The notes: generated from the sequence alone by a model not told the origin. A DNA stretch of 64,000 nucleotides from Candidatus Pedobacter colombiensis (GCA_029202485.1 CP119313.1:1116001-1180000); one strand, 5' to 3'; numbered from the stretch's first letter, positions 25,572-35,833 are shown. Numbers and translations are program-made.

Positions 25572-28478
25572 ATGAAATATATCTTAATCGGGCTATTGGC
25601 TCTGTTCAGTTTTGAATGGGCTTATGCCCAAAAGCCAGCCATTGATACGGCCGGGATTAATTGTTGGACGCGTGTGGATAACCCTGCGATTTCGAACAAT
25701 GGAAAGTTTGCTGTTTACAATATTGTTAACCAGCCTTACAAGAGTAATACCCTGGTGGTCAAAGCAGTGGCAGGTGGAGCAGAGCAACGGTTCATTGGAG
25801 GGGAATCGGCCATATTTACACAGGACAGTAGAAAGCTGATCTGTAAAAAAGGGGATAGTCTGCTGATCTTGACCTTGGGCAAATTTGCGGTAGAGACTAT
25901 TACTAAAGTCTCGTCCTTTGAATTACTGCTTAACAGAAAAGTCGAACAACTGCTGTACTTGCAAACTGATGCGGAGCATACACTGAGCTTAAGGGATAGC
26001 CAAAGCGGTAAAACTCAAAAATATACTGGGATTGAGCTTTATACCCTGAGTAAGGATAGAAAGGTGCTGCTGTTAAAAACGACAGACCGTGCATTAAAGG
26101 TCCTGGAGCTGGCGAGCAGTAAAATAGCGACCTATAGAGATGTGGATACCTACCAGCTGAGTGAAAATGGGCAGGTAATGCTACTGCAGCGAAAGGATGC
26201 CCTTAATGCTGGGATTACCATAACCCGGGTAGACCGGCTAACAGGACAGCAACAGGAAATATGGAGCGGTGAGAGCCTGTTAAAAACGGTGATGGACTGG
26301 ACAGGCAAACAGCTGGCCTTTGAATCGGAGAATCAGCAAAAGCAAAAAAATATCTGGCAGTACCAGCATGGTATGAAGAAAGCAGAAATACTCCTCCTGT
26401 CAAACCAGCTGGAGCCTGATGAGGCATTAGTACTGGGCTACCAACCTAAATTCAGTGAAGATGGCCGCCTGTTGTTTTGCAGTATTATCCAAAAGCAAAG
26501 CAGCAAAGCTGCGGATGGCGACTGCGTGCAGGTAGATGTCTGGAGTTATACAGATGTCTTGTTACAATCCCAGCAACTGAGCTCCCTGAAGAAGAAGGAG
26601 GACGAACAACGGACCGAAGCCATGCTGGATATCCGCACCAAAAAGTTAAATCGGCTGATCAATGCAGGGGAACAATGCTTCAAACTTCCAGGTCATTTTT
26701 GGTCGGTGACTCGGAGCAATGGAGGTAATTTTGGCACTGAATACAACTGGAACAAAGATGCCATTCCAGAATATTTTGTGATCGATACCAGGACAGGTCT
26801 ACGCAAGCCTGTACCAACAATGCCCTCATTCTATAGTTCTCCGGATGGTCATTATGTATTGTTGTGGGGTATTTCTGATGGAATGTCTTTCCACAGTTAT
26901 GAACTAGCCAGCGGCAAAGTGGTCAACCTGACGGGGAAACTTCCTGTCCCATTGGGAGATGCGAGTGAAGACAGGCCAGCTAACGAAAATTCTCGCGGAT
27001 TTCAGTTTGGCTTATGGTTAACGAACCATACAGCATTGATTTATGACCGCTATGACATCTGGAAAATCGATGTAAGCGGTGCTGAAGCCCCAGTAAGCCT
27101 GACCCATGATTATGGCCGAAAAAACAACATCACTTTTCGTTTGGCTAGCGATAAAAAAGATCAAAAAATTGATTTAAAGAAACCTTTGTTATTAAGCGCT
27201 TTTAATAATGCAACCAAGGATAACGGCTTTTATCAGCTGAACCTAAGTAAAAGCAAAGATCCAGAACTGTTGAGTATGGGCCCTTATGTATTTATGGCGG
27301 GTTATGCCGAAGGATCTAAAAATAATGGGGGTATGCCTCCCTTAAAAGCCCGGGATGCGCAGGTATGGCTGGTGGAAAGAAGTTCGACAGCCGCTGCACC
27401 TAATCTTTTCATCACCAGGGATTTTAAGCGGTTTTCTGCGATAAGTGATGTCCATCCGGAGCAGGCTTATAACTGGCTGAGCTCAGAACTGATCAATTTT
27501 AAGACCCTGGATGGCAAAAATGAGCAGGGTGTACTGTATAGGCCCGAAAACTTTGATCCGGAAAAGAAATACCCCATCATCTTTTATTATTATGAAAAAC
27601 TATCTGGCTCAAAGAATAATTTCTGGGCGCCTGGACTTTCCCAAGCAACGCTTAATATACCCTGGTATGTCAGCAGAGGCTACCTGGTATTTACCCCAGA
27701 TATTCATTATAAGATAGGGGAACCAATGAAAAGCGCTTATAACAGAATTGTTGGTGCAGCAAAACACCTGATGGGGCTTCCTTTTGTGGAGGCAAAGCGC
27801 ATGGGTTTACAAGGACACAGTTGGGGTGGCTTTGAAACAAATTATGTGGTTACCCATAGTCATTTATTTGCAGCAGCCTGCTCTGGTGCCGGTGAAGTTA
27901 ATTTTGTCAGTGGTTATGGCGGATTACGAGCTGTCAGAACAGGAGATAAGCCCTATGCAGGAGAAGGAAGTAACCAATTCTTCTATGAGAACCATCAAAC
28001 CAGAATGGGTTCATCCTTATGGGAGAGGCCAGATCAGTACATCGAAAACTCTCCTGTTTTTAACGCAGATAAGGTGACTACTCCGCTGCTGATTATGCAC
28101 AATAAAAATGATGGAGCGGTGAATTTTGCGCAGGGTATGGAATGGTTTACAGCCTTGCGCAGAATGGGCAAAAAGGCCTGGCTGTTACAGTATGATGGAG
28201 AAGATCATTTTTTATCGAGTAGTGAAAAAAACATACTTGATTTTACCCATCGAATGGACCAGTTTTTTGACCATTACCTGAAAGGTGCTCCAGCACCGAT
28301 TTGGATGACCCGCGGCATTAGTGCATCCAGGAAAGGGCTGGACACTGGTTACGAGTACGACACAGAGATTAAAACTCCTGGTCCAGGGTTAAACACTCCT
28401 GAAGACCAAAAGAAAATTGATGAATACTCCAAAATTCCTTTTGTAGATAAGCTGAAGCGGTTAACGGAGAAACAATGA
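25572..28478 (+). CDS. Prolyl oligopeptidase-family serine peptidase (S9)
   Basis: From the ATG at 25572 the product has a signal peptide (MKYILIGLLALFSFEWAYAQ) and an N-terminal beta-propeller-like region. The C-terminal alpha/beta hydrolase domain has the nucleophile elbow GHSWGG (Ser750) and the likely acid Asp847 (HNKNDGAVNF) and base His879 (DGEDHF). S9 enzymes cut short peptides, often after proline. A GTG three codons upstream is an alternative start that would spoil the signal peptide. The 968-residue size fits the family. Together with SusC/D it suggests that the locus imports or processes peptides. Confidence 0.88.
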   Translation: MKYILIGLLALFSFEWAYAQKPAIDTAGINCWTRVDNPAISNNGKFAVYNIVNQPYKSNTLVVKAVAGGAEQRFIGGESAIFTQDSRKLICKKGDSLLILTLGKFAVETITKVSSFELLLNRKVEQLLYLQTDAEHTLSLRDSQSGKTQKYTGIELYTLSKDRKVLLLKTTDRALKVLELASSKIATYRDVDTYQLSENGQVMLLQRKDALNAGITITRVDRLTGQQQEIWSGESLLKTVMDWTGKQLAFESENQQKQKNIWQYQHGMKKAEILLLSNQLEPDEALVLGYQPKFSEDGRLLFCSIIQKQSSKAADGDCVQVDVWSYTDVLLQSQQLSSLKKKEDEQRTEAMLDIRTKKLNRLINAGEQCFKLPGHFWSVTRSNGGNFGTEYNWNKDAIPEYFVIDTRTGLRKPVPTMPSFYSSPDGHYVLLWGISDGMSFHSYELASGKVVNLTGKLPVPLGDASEDRPANENSRGFQFGLWLTNHTALIYDRYDIWKIDVSGAEAPVSLTHDYGRKNNITFRLASDKKDQKIDLKKPLLLSAFNNATKDNGFYQLNLSKSKDPELLSMGPYVFMAGYAEGSKNNGGMPPLKARDAQVWLVERSSTAAAPNLFITRDFKRFSAISDVHPEQAYNWLSSELINFKTLDGKNEQGVLYRPENFDPEKKYPIIFYYYEKLSGSKNNFWAPGLSQATLNIPWYVSRGYLVFTPDIHYKIGEPMKSAYNRIVGAAKHLMGLPFVEAKRMGLQGHSWGGFETNYVVTHSHLFAAACSGAGEVNFVSGYGGLRAVRTGDKPYAGEGSNQFFYENHQTRMGSSLWERPDQYIENSPVFNADKVTTPLLIMHNKNDGAVNFAQGMEWFTALRRMGKKAWLLQYDGEDHFLSSSEKNILDFTHRMDQFFDHYLKGAPAPIWMTRGISASRKGLDTGYEYDTEIKTPGPGLNTPEDQKKIDEYSKIPFVDKLKRLTEKQ

Positions 28479-28500
28479 TGAGAGAGAAGTTTAAAACTTT

Positions 28501-28690
28501 CGTCATCTCGAGGGAAGCGCAGCGACGAGAGACCTGTAAGCGAATGTACGGTGCTTACAGATCTCTCCTATCGTCGAGATGACGCGAATGTGGCAGAGAG
28601 GGTTTCCTCTATCCGGCGCTCCGCGCCACCTTTCTCCACGCGTGGAGAAAGGATAAAAGACCACCCCGTCGCTTCACGACACCCCTCCTG
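28501..28690. repeat. REP-like and perfect-palindrome cluster
   Basis: CGTCATCTCGA (28501-28511) pairs with TCGAGATGACG (28574-28584) around an inner hairpin (CTGTAAGC/GCTTACAG). Next is a perfect 24-base palindrome centred on ACGCGT (28629-28652), then CCCCTCCTGAAAAGCCAGGATGGG. The first unit shares the GAAGCGCAGCGACGAGA core with the repeat at 24103. The 28479-28757 gap contains no gene. Confidence 0.7.
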
Positions 28691-28757
28691 AAAAGCCAGG
28701 ATGGGAAGTAGCGAGGGTGTTAAAGAAAGAAGAAAGTAAAGAAAACAGAATTATGCA

Positions 28758-31043
28758 ATGATGAAACAACCTCTCTTTTTGTTAATGGTATTGATCCTGT
28801 CGGGTATTGTCGCTCTTGCCCGGCAGGCGGTACCTGTTTCCTTGGTATGGAAAGCCAAATGGATTGAAGCGGGTTATACAGAAGATTTGGTAAGCCGGCC
28901 GGCACAGTATTTTAAAAAGGACTTTGTTTTGGCTAAGAAGGTGGTTTCTGCTAAGGTTTATGTGACTTCGCATGGGATGTATGAGGCAGAGATCAATGGG
29001 AGTAGGGTAGGAGATGCTTATCTGACTCCGGGTTGGACGAGTTATGCCAAACGTTTGCAATACCAGGTGTATGATGTTGCCCGCTTACTGAAAGAAGGGG
29101 GCAATACCATCCAGGTTACCCTGGGTGATGGTTGGTACAGGGGGGTGATTGGTTATGAGCAGAAAAACAACTTTTACGGCAAGACCCAGGCTCTATTGTT
29201 TCAGATGGAATTGGGTTATGCCGATGGTACAAGGGAGCTGGTACTTTCGGATGGGAGCTGGAAAAGTGCCGGTGGGCCAATCCGGTATTCGGAGCTCTAT
29301 AAAGGTGAAATGATTGACGGACGCATGGCTGTAGGGCCATGGTTTGGGGTACAGGAAAAGGACTATGGTTATTCGAATTTAGTGCCTACAGAAAATGAAC
29401 CGGTACGCAAACAGGAAAGGTTTAAGCCGGTTAAGTTATTGACTACGCCAAAGGGAGAACAAGTGATCGACTTTGGACAGAACCTAGTCGGCTGGGTAAG
29501 GATAAAAGCCCGGGGCACTGCGGGTTTAGTAATTAGCCTAGAACATGCGGAAGTGCTGGACAAAGCGGGTAATTTTTATACCGATAATTTGCGTTCCGCA
29601 AAGGCCTCTGCTACCTATGTCCTCAGTGGCAAGGGAGAAGAGAGCTTTGAACCCCATTTTACTTTTTTCGGTTTCCGCTATGTTAAAGTAACAGGTTATC
29701 CCGGGCCGCTGAGGCCTGAAGATTTTACGGCAGTGGCTCTGTATTCGGATATGAAGCCTACGGGAACTTTTGAATGCTCCAATCCTTTATTAAACCAACT
29801 GCAGCACAACATCAGCTGGAGCCAAAGGGGGAATTTTGTGGATGTGCCTACTGATTGCCCGCAAAGGGATGAGCGGCTGGGCTGGACGGGGGATGCACAG
29901 GTATTCTCAGCTACGGCAGCTTTCAATTTTGACGTATCCCGTTTTTTTAGCAAATGGCTGAAAGATGTGGCTGTCGATCAGCGGGCAGACGGCGCGGTAA
30001 CGGCTGTAGTACCTGATATCCTCGGTGGTTTTGGTGGCGCTACCGGCTGGGGAGATGTGGCAACCGTGGTGCCCTGGAATATGTATATGGCCTATGGGGA
30101 TAGAAAGGTACTGGAAGAACAGTATGGGAGCATGAAAGCCTGGGTAGGCTTTATGGAAAAGAACAGTACTGGTGGCTTGTGGGCAAAGGGCTACCATTTC
30201 GGGGACTGGCTGAGTTACCGGACTACTGATGATGATCCAACCGATGCCATCACCGACAAATATCTAATTGCACAATGCTTTTTTGCACATTCAGCGCAGT
30301 TGATGATCAATACGGCAAAAGTACTGGTAAAGACCGAGGATATAAGCAGGTATGAGGCCTTACTGGCCCGGATTAAAGCTGCTTTTGTAAAGGAATATGT
30401 GACCAGCAGCGGCAGGCTGATGAGCAATACCCAGACGGCATATGTGCTCGCTTTGCAATTTAACCTCTTGCCTGAAAGTATGCGGGCAAGCGCTGCGGGA
30501 TACCTGGTAGAGAACATCCGTAAGTATAACAACCATTTAACGACCGGCTTTTTAGGAACGCCCTACATCTGCCACGTTTTATCGCGCTTTGGCTATAAGG
30601 ATGTGGCTTATACCCTGCTGTTGCAGGAAAGCTATCCCAGCTGGCTGTACCCGGTTAAAATGGGAGCGACTACGATATGGGAACGCTGGGACGGGATTAA
30701 ACCTGATGGCAGTTTTCAAAACCCGGGGATGAATTCCTTTAACCATTATGCTTATGGGGCGATAGGCGATTGGATGTATAAAAATATAGCAGGGATTGCA
30801 CCCCTGGAACCGGGTTACAAAAAGATCCTGATCAGGCCGCAGATGGGAGGTGGCTTAACCTGGGCCAAGGGCAGCTACCTGAGCAGGTATGGTAGGATTA
30901 CTGTTTTCTGGAAGTTGGAAAGTACCAGGGTGCTGATGGATGTGGAGGTTCCCCCTAGCACAACAGCGGTAGTGGAGGTGCCGGGTGTAGGAAGCAGAGA
31001 TGTTGGCCCCGGTAAATACAAGTTTGAAGGAAGAGTAAACTAG
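28758..31043 (+). CDS. Alpha-L-rhamnosidase (GH78)
   Basis: A signal peptide (MMKQPLFLLMVLILSGIVALARQ) is followed by the N-terminal beta-sandwich (VWKAKWIEAG...AYLTPGWTSYAKRLQYQVYDV). The concanavalin-like and (alpha/alpha)6 catalytic domains come next, with the GH78 signature VDVPTDCPQRDERLGWTGDAQVF (Glu372 region). The C-terminal KMGATTIWERWDG and the final beta-sandwich complete the usual order. It removes terminal alpha-L-rhamnose from glycans or glycosides outside the inner membrane. A second ATG one codon downstream is equally possible. Confidence 0.92.
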   Translation: MMKQPLFLLMVLILSGIVALARQAVPVSLVWKAKWIEAGYTEDLVSRPAQYFKKDFVLAKKVVSAKVYVTSHGMYEAEINGSRVGDAYLTPGWTSYAKRLQYQVYDVARLLKEGGNTIQVTLGDGWYRGVIGYEQKNNFYGKTQALLFQMELGYADGTRELVLSDGSWKSAGGPIRYSELYKGEMIDGRMAVGPWFGVQEKDYGYSNLVPTENEPVRKQERFKPVKLLTTPKGEQVIDFGQNLVGWVRIKARGTAGLVISLEHAEVLDKAGNFYTDNLRSAKASATYVLSGKGEESFEPHFTFFGFRYVKVTGYPGPLRPEDFTAVALYSDMKPTGTFECSNPLLNQLQHNISWSQRGNFVDVPTDCPQRDERLGWTGDAQVFSATAAFNFDVSRFFSKWLKDVAVDQRADGAVTAVVPDILGGFGGATGWGDVATVVPWNMYMAYGDRKVLEEQYGSMKAWVGFMEKNSTGGLWAKGYHFGDWLSYRTTDDDPTDAITDKYLIAQCFFAHSAQLMINTAKVLVKTEDISRYEALLARIKAAFVKEYVTSSGRLMSNTQTAYVLALQFNLLPESMRASAAGYLVENIRKYNNHLTTGFLGTPYICHVLSRFGYKDVAYTLLLQESYPSWLYPVKMGATTIWERWDGIKPDGSFQNPGMNSFNHYAYGAIGDWMYKNIAGIAPLEPGYKKILIRPQMGGGLTWAKGSYLSRYGRITVFWKLESTRVLMDVEVPPSTTAVVEVPGVGSRDVGPGKYKFEGRVN

Positions 31044-31068
31044 GTTATGGATTGTAAATAAGATATAA

Positions 31069-32646
31069 ATGATACACTATAAAAATATTCCGGGATTTAT
31101 GCTTTTGATGCTCTGGGCTGTGGTTCCCCTACGGGCTAAGGAATACCATGTATCGGTAAAAGGTAAGGATAGCAATCTGGGTACGATGGTTCAACCTTTT
31201 CGCAGCATTGCCCATGCAGCCAGTGTTGCCGTAGCGGGTGATGTGATTACTGTACATGCCGGTATTTACCGGGAGGAAGTGAGCCTAATGCGTGGTGGGG
31301 AAAGTGATGAAAAACGGATTACTTACCAGGCTGCTGCAGGTGAAAATGTAGAGATCAAAGGATCAGAAGTAATTGTGGGCTGGAAAAAGGTAAAGGATGG
31401 TGTTTGGAAAGTGAATTTACCAAATGCTTTTTTTGGTTCATATAATCCTTATACAGATTTGATTGCAGGGGACTGGTATTTCCCGCGGGCGCGGAAACTG
31501 CATACCGGGGCTGTTTATTTAAACAGTAAAGGTTTTGAGGAAATCGATCCTTTGGAACCTTTAACAGGTAATACCTGGTATTGCAGTTACGAAAAGGGAA
31601 CAACGACCATTGTGGCTAATTTTGGAACTGCTGACCCGAATAAGGAACTGCTAGAGATCAATATGCGCAAAAGCTGTTTTTATCCTGGGAAAACGGGTGT
31701 GAATTACCTTACTGTTCGTGGGTTTAAGATGAGCCAGGCGGCTACCCAATGGGCAGCCCCTACTGCTGAGCAGGTGGGTTTAATCGGCACGAACTGGAGC
31801 AAAGGCTGGGTGATTGAAGATAATGTGATCTCTGATTCGAAGTGTGTGGGCTTAACGCTGGGCAAGGATAGAAAGACCGGACACAATGGGGTGGATTACA
31901 ACGAAATGGTGCACCGGGTAATTGCAGCTGGCTGGAACAAGGATACGATTGGCTCTCACCTGGTTAGAAACAACAAGATCTTTAATTGCGGGGCAGCGGG
32001 GATCTGTGGGAGTTTTGGAGCTGCTTTCAGCCGGATTGAAGATAACGAGGTGTATGCTGTTTATACCAACCGCTCTTTCTATGGAGCAGAGATGGCGGGT
32101 ATTAAACTGCATGGCGCCATTGATGTGATTATTGCAGGGAACAAAGTGCACCATGCTTTTATTGGCATTTGGCTGGACTGGATGGCACAGGGTACGATTG
32201 TGCGGGATAATCTATGCTATGAGAATGACCTTGTAGACCTTTTTATGGAAGTGAACCATGGCCCGTATGAGGTTTCAGGGAACCAGTTTTTATCGGCTTA
32301 TTCCTTAAGGGACTGGTCTGAGGGAGGCACTTTTAGCCGGAATTTATTTGCTGGATTGGTTTCCAGGGTACCGGACAGTAGGGCTACACCTTACTTTAAA
32401 CCGCATAGTACAGCCTTTCTGGGCATTAAGCCTATTCAAGGCGGCGATAACCGGTTTTTTAACAATGTGTTTATGGGAAAGCGGGATGTTGAGGTTGTTC
32501 AACAGCCACGGATGAATGTGATGGATGGCCCAGATAGGTTACTGGGCTATGGTTTGGCGGTGTATGATGATGCGGTATTACCGGTTATGGCAAAAGGGAA
32601 TATATACCTGGATGGGGCAAAGCCATTTAAAGGGGAAAATAAATAA
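31069..32646 (+). CDS. Secreted right-handed parallel beta-helix protein
   Basis: A signal peptide (ending RAKEYHV) leads into SVKGKDSNLGTMVQPFRSIAHAASVAVAGDVITVHAGIYREEV, the standard N-cap of beta-helix (DUF1565-type) proteins. Repeated N-x-I/V rungs follow (VIEDNVISDSK, SHLVRNNKIFN, SRIEDNEVYAV, DVIIAGNKVHH, GTIVRDNLCYE). Such proteins are polysaccharide lyases, hydrolases or binding proteins; no catalytic residues can be named here. It lies 25 bases after the rhamnosidase gene and 31 before the GH2 gene. Confidence 0.82.
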   Translation: MIHYKNIPGFMLLMLWAVVPLRAKEYHVSVKGKDSNLGTMVQPFRSIAHAASVAVAGDVITVHAGIYREEVSLMRGGESDEKRITYQAAAGENVEIKGSEVIVGWKKVKDGVWKVNLPNAFFGSYNPYTDLIAGDWYFPRARKLHTGAVYLNSKGFEEIDPLEPLTGNTWYCSYEKGTTTIVANFGTADPNKELLEINMRKSCFYPGKTGVNYLTVRGFKMSQAATQWAAPTAEQVGLIGTNWSKGWVIEDNVISDSKCVGLTLGKDRKTGHNGVDYNEMVHRVIAAGWNKDTIGSHLVRNNKIFNCGAAGICGSFGAAFSRIEDNEVYAVYTNRSFYGAEMAGIKLHGAIDVIIAGNKVHHAFIGIWLDWMAQGTIVRDNLCYENDLVDLFMEVNHGPYEVSGNQFLSAYSLRDWSEGGTFSRNLFAGLVSRVPDSRATPYFKPHSTAFLGIKPIQGGDNRFFNNVFMGKRDVEVVQQPRMNVMDGPDRLLGYGLAVYDDAVLPVMAKGNIYLDGAKPFKGENK

Positions 32647-32677
32647 TGAATTAGATCATCAAACCAAGATATATAAA

Positions 32678-35110
32678 ATGTATAAAACATTGAAAGAATG
32701 CCTTATGCTGGTTGCTGCCCTGCCTGTTTTTTGGGCAGGAGCTGCGCAGGCTCAGCAAAATTATAAGATGCAGCCGGAGGCGATACAAAGCCGCTGGGCA
32801 AAGTTGGTATCACCAGCGAATGCGCTGAAGGAATACCCGCGGCCACAAATGGTGCGGGCAGGCTGGACGAATTTGAATGGTTTATGGGATTATGCCATTA
32901 CGGTTAAAGATGCGGCAAAACCGGCTGTTTTTGAAGGGCAGATTTTAGTGCCCTATCCGATTGAATCAGCTTTGAGTGGGGTGAAGAAGGCTTTGTTGCC
33001 GACGCAGAATTTATGGTACAAAAGGAATGTACAGGTTTCTGGTTTGAAACCGGGAGAACGGACCTTACTGCATTTTGGTGCGGTGGACTGGCAATGTTGG
33101 GTGTATGTGAATGGCAGGGAGGTAGGACAGCATACCGGTGGTTATTCGGAGTTCAGCTTTGACATTACCGATGCGCTGAAGGCTGGGAGTAATGAGTTGC
33201 TGCTGAAAGTATTTGACCCAACCGGTGCTGGCATTGGTCCGCATGGTAAGCAGGTGCTGGATCCGCAGAATATTTATTATACACCGAGTTCGGGGATCTG
33301 GCAGACGGTATGGCTGGAGGTGGTGCCTGAGGCATACGTGAAAGGACTGAAGCTGACCCCGGACATTGATAAAGGTATTTTGAGGCTGAAGGTGGATGCC
33401 GGGGAAGGATTCCAGGTAGAAGCCATCGCCTGGGCAGCAGGAGTCAGCACCGGATCGGTGAGTGGTTCCCCCGGTTCTGAGTTGGCCCTGCCTGTTAAAA
33501 ATGGAAAGTTATGGAGTCCGGCTTCACCCTTTTTATATGATTTGGTGGTGCGGTTGAAAAAGAATGGTAAGGTGGTGGATGAGGTGAAGAGCTATTTCGG
33601 GATGCGGAAGATCAGCATTGGGAAAGATGCTGCTGGTGTAGACCGGATATTTTTGAACAATAAACCCTATTACAATTTAGGGACGCTGGACCAGGGTTTC
33701 TGGCCGGATGGTTTGTATACCGCCCCAACCGATGAGGCGTTAGCTTTTGACATTAAGGCGATCAAGGCGATGGGTTTCAATACGATTCGCAAACACATTA
33801 AGGTAGAGCCCGCACGCTGGTATTACCATGCGGACAAGCTGGGGATGCTGGTGTGGCAGGATCTGGTGAACCCGAACCAGGGTTTGCCTGAAGGCAGTAA
33901 GGCGGAGTTTGAACGGGAAAGTGCTGCGGAGCTGGCACAGCTGCACAATTACCCCTCGGTGGTGTGCTGGGTGCTGTTCAATGAGAAATGGGGACAATAT
34001 GATCAAAAAAGGTTATCGAACTGGGTAAAACAAACTGACCCTTCTAGGATCCTGAACGGGCACTCGGGAGAGCTGTTGTATGTAAACGAGGTGTTGCGTT
34101 CGCCTTCTCCGGATGCTTATGTGGATGCGGATATGACCGATGTACATGCTTATCCGGATCCGATGAATTCGGTTAAGCAGCCTGGCAAGGCACAGGTTTG
34201 CGGTGAATTTGGCGGCATCGGGGTGTTTATCCCGGATCACCAGTGGCTGACCGGTTCGGCCTGGGGTTACATCCAGGAGAAGCCTGCCGGGTTGATGGCG
34301 AAATATAAGATCATGAACCAGCATTTGCAGCTGTTTGAAAAGCAGGGTTTATCGGGTTCTATTTATACCCAGCCCTTTGATGTGGAAGGGGAACAGAACG
34401 GGCTGATGACCTATGACAGGGAGGTGATCAAGATTCCATTTGCGACACTGCGTTTGATCCATAAGGCCTTAAACCCGGATTTGCAGGTTGAAGGCGCTGT
34501 TCAGGAGCTCTCCCGTCGCTTTGCTTCGTTGGAAATGACGACAAAAAATGCGGATTTGACGGAGCCGGGGATTTTGTATAGCGCGATGCTGGATCAATAC
34601 ATTGCCGGTAAACGTGACGTTCCTTTTTTAAAGAAAATGGCGATGATGGCTACCCAGGCCGGGGATAAACCAGGGGCAGCATTGGCAGGGTCGGCTTATA
34701 TAGCTGGTATGAAAGCTCCTTTATCTACAGAAGACATCAATTCTGTAGTGGCCTTTACCAAAAGTACCAAAGATGTCGGCTTTGCATTGATGCTTAGCCA
34801 GGCGGATGCTTTTAAAAAGGTTTTGGGAGAACGTAAGTATACCGTTGATATGATGAATATGATCTTTAAAGGCGAGATGGAACCCATGATGAATGAAAAG
34901 CAGAGCTGGGAGGCAATTGAAGCAAGGGTTAAGCCTTTTGGTGCACCAGCTGAGGAGATTTTGTTACGGGCAAAGGTGGTGGCTTTTTACAACCAGCAGG
35001 ACTGGAAGGCATACGTGCCACTGGCTAAGGTTTATTTGGAGAAATATGGGGCTAACCTTTCAGAACAGGAAAAAGGAATGTTCCAGGGAGCAGTAGATCA
35101 ACATCAGTAA
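32678..35110 (+). CDS. GH2-family glycoside hydrolase (beta-galactosidase/glucuronidase-like)
   Basis: The start at ATG 32678 gives a clean signal peptide (MYKTLKECLMLVAALPVFWAGAAQAQ). The order is sugar-binding domain (LHFGAVDWQCWVYVNGREVGQHTGGYSEF), Ig-like domain, and TIM barrel with the acid/base Glu436 (VLFNEKWG) and nucleophile Glu510 (VCGEFGG). About 200 residues of helical C-terminal extension follow. Residues 610-622 (ELSRRFASLEMTT) are encoded by a REP-like repeat in frame, close to where the catalytic domain ends. The enzyme would remove a beta-linked sugar from the same glycan as the rhamnosidase; the exact sugar is not readable. Confidence 0.88.
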   Translation: MYKTLKECLMLVAALPVFWAGAAQAQQNYKMQPEAIQSRWAKLVSPANALKEYPRPQMVRAGWTNLNGLWDYAITVKDAAKPAVFEGQILVPYPIESALSGVKKALLPTQNLWYKRNVQVSGLKPGERTLLHFGAVDWQCWVYVNGREVGQHTGGYSEFSFDITDALKAGSNELLLKVFDPTGAGIGPHGKQVLDPQNIYYTPSSGIWQTVWLEVVPEAYVKGLKLTPDIDKGILRLKVDAGEGFQVEAIAWAAGVSTGSVSGSPGSELALPVKNGKLWSPASPFLYDLVVRLKKNGKVVDEVKSYFGMRKISIGKDAAGVDRIFLNNKPYYNLGTLDQGFWPDGLYTAPTDEALAFDIKAIKAMGFNTIRKHIKVEPARWYYHADKLGMLVWQDLVNPNQGLPEGSKAEFERESAAELAQLHNYPSVVCWVLFNEKWGQYDQKRLSNWVKQTDPSRILNGHSGELLYVNEVLRSPSPDAYVDADMTDVHAYPDPMNSVKQPGKAQVCGEFGGIGVFIPDHQWLTGSAWGYIQEKPAGLMAKYKIMNQHLQLFEKQGLSGSIYTQPFDVEGEQNGLMTYDREVIKIPFATLRLIHKALNPDLQVEGAVQELSRRFASLEMTTKNADLTEPGILYSAMLDQYIAGKRDVPFLKKMAMMATQAGDKPGAALAGSAYIAGMKAPLSTEDINSVVAFTKSTKDVGFALMLSQADAFKKVLGERKYTVDMMNMIFKGEMEPMMNEKQSWEAIEARVKPFGAPAEEILLRAKVVAFYNQQDWKAYVPLAKVYLEKYGANLSEQEKGMFQGAVDQHQ
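34508..34542 (+). repeat. REP-like repeat inside the GH2 gene
   Basis: CTCCCGTCGCTTTGCTTCGTTGGAAATGACGA resembles the reverse complement of the repeat half at 24103-24130 (CTCGTCGCTGCGCTCACTCGAAATGACG). It is read through in frame as LSRRFASLEMT. Confidence 0.6.
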
Positions 35111-35183
35111 AGATAGTTTTTTGGGTTAGAATTTGGTTAGTAGGGCTTGGATTGGATGGTCCGGCCCTAACTTAAAGTTAAAA

Positions 35184-35369
35184 ATGGTTGTGATGAAAAA
35201 CAATAAGGAAAGAACAGCGCAGTTATTTGCCAGTGTGGATTTTGTAGATGGCAAAACGCTGAAAATATATAAAAGAATAAAAGCATTGGAGTTTAAAGGC
35301 ATAATTAAGCTGGTGGAACAGGGCCTGTTGTTACCTGCTGTGATCGTGGCAGATGTAATGGACAATTGA
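35184..35369 (+). CDS. Hypothetical protein, about 61 residues
   Basis: No family recognised. The product (MVVMKNNKERTAQLFASVDFVDGKTLKIYKRIKALEFKGIIKL...) is a small basic helical protein. A nearby ATG at 35193 gives 58 residues and may be the true start. It abuts the acetyltransferase gene downstream, whose start falls 15 bases after its stop, and follows the GH2 gene by about 75 bases. Its length and the operon position support it as a real gene; nothing indicates its role. Confidence 0.5.
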   Translation: MVVMKNNKERTAQLFASVDFVDGKTLKIYKRIKALEFKGIIKLVEQGLLLPAVIVADVMDN

Positions 35370-35383
35370 AAAGATCAGCGGAA

Positions 35384-35809
35384 ATGGGAATCAGAAAAGC
35401 AAGGACAACAGATGTAGCCAAGATCGGGGAGTTGCTCAGTCAATTGGGATATCCGACTGATAGGGTAGCGCTGGGCTGTAAGTTAAATTACCTGTCACAG
35501 GATACCGATCACCTATGCCTGGTGTATGAACAGGACGGTGTGGTACTGGCATTTATCGCGGTTTGCTTTGTGCCGCAGATGGCTGTCAGCAATGACCTGG
35601 CCCTGATCGGCTATTTTGCTGTAGAGCAGCAGGCAAGACGTAAAGGAATAGGGAAACAGCTGGAGGCGTATTGCGAACAACTGGCCAGGGAACGGAATTG
35701 TAACTGTATACAGGTGCATTGCAATAGCAAAAGGATTGATGCACATCGGTTTTATGAAAGGCAGGGCTACCAGGAATCGCCTAAATATTTCAGTAAAAAA
35801 CTATTTTAA
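35384..35809 (+). CDS. GNAT-family N-acetyltransferase
   Basis: The protein (MGIRKARTTDVAKIGELLSQLGYP...) has the full single-domain GNAT fold. The acetyl-CoA loop is VEQQARRKGIGKQLEAYCEQLARE (Q/R-x-x-G-x-G/A type), and the final strand is NSKRIDAHRFYERQGYQESPKYFSK. The substrate is unknown. A TTG 18 bases upstream is an alternative start. It is part of a run of small regulator-like genes between the GH2 enzyme and the aldose epimerase. Confidence 0.82.
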   Translation: MGIRKARTTDVAKIGELLSQLGYPTDRVALGCKLNYLSQDTDHLCLVYEQDGVVLAFIAVCFVPQMAVSNDLALIGYFAVEQQARRKGIGKQLEAYCEQLARERNCNCIQVHCNSKRIDAHRFYERQGYQESPKYFSKKLF

Positions 35810-35833
35810 AAATGAATACAAGTAAATACAAAT

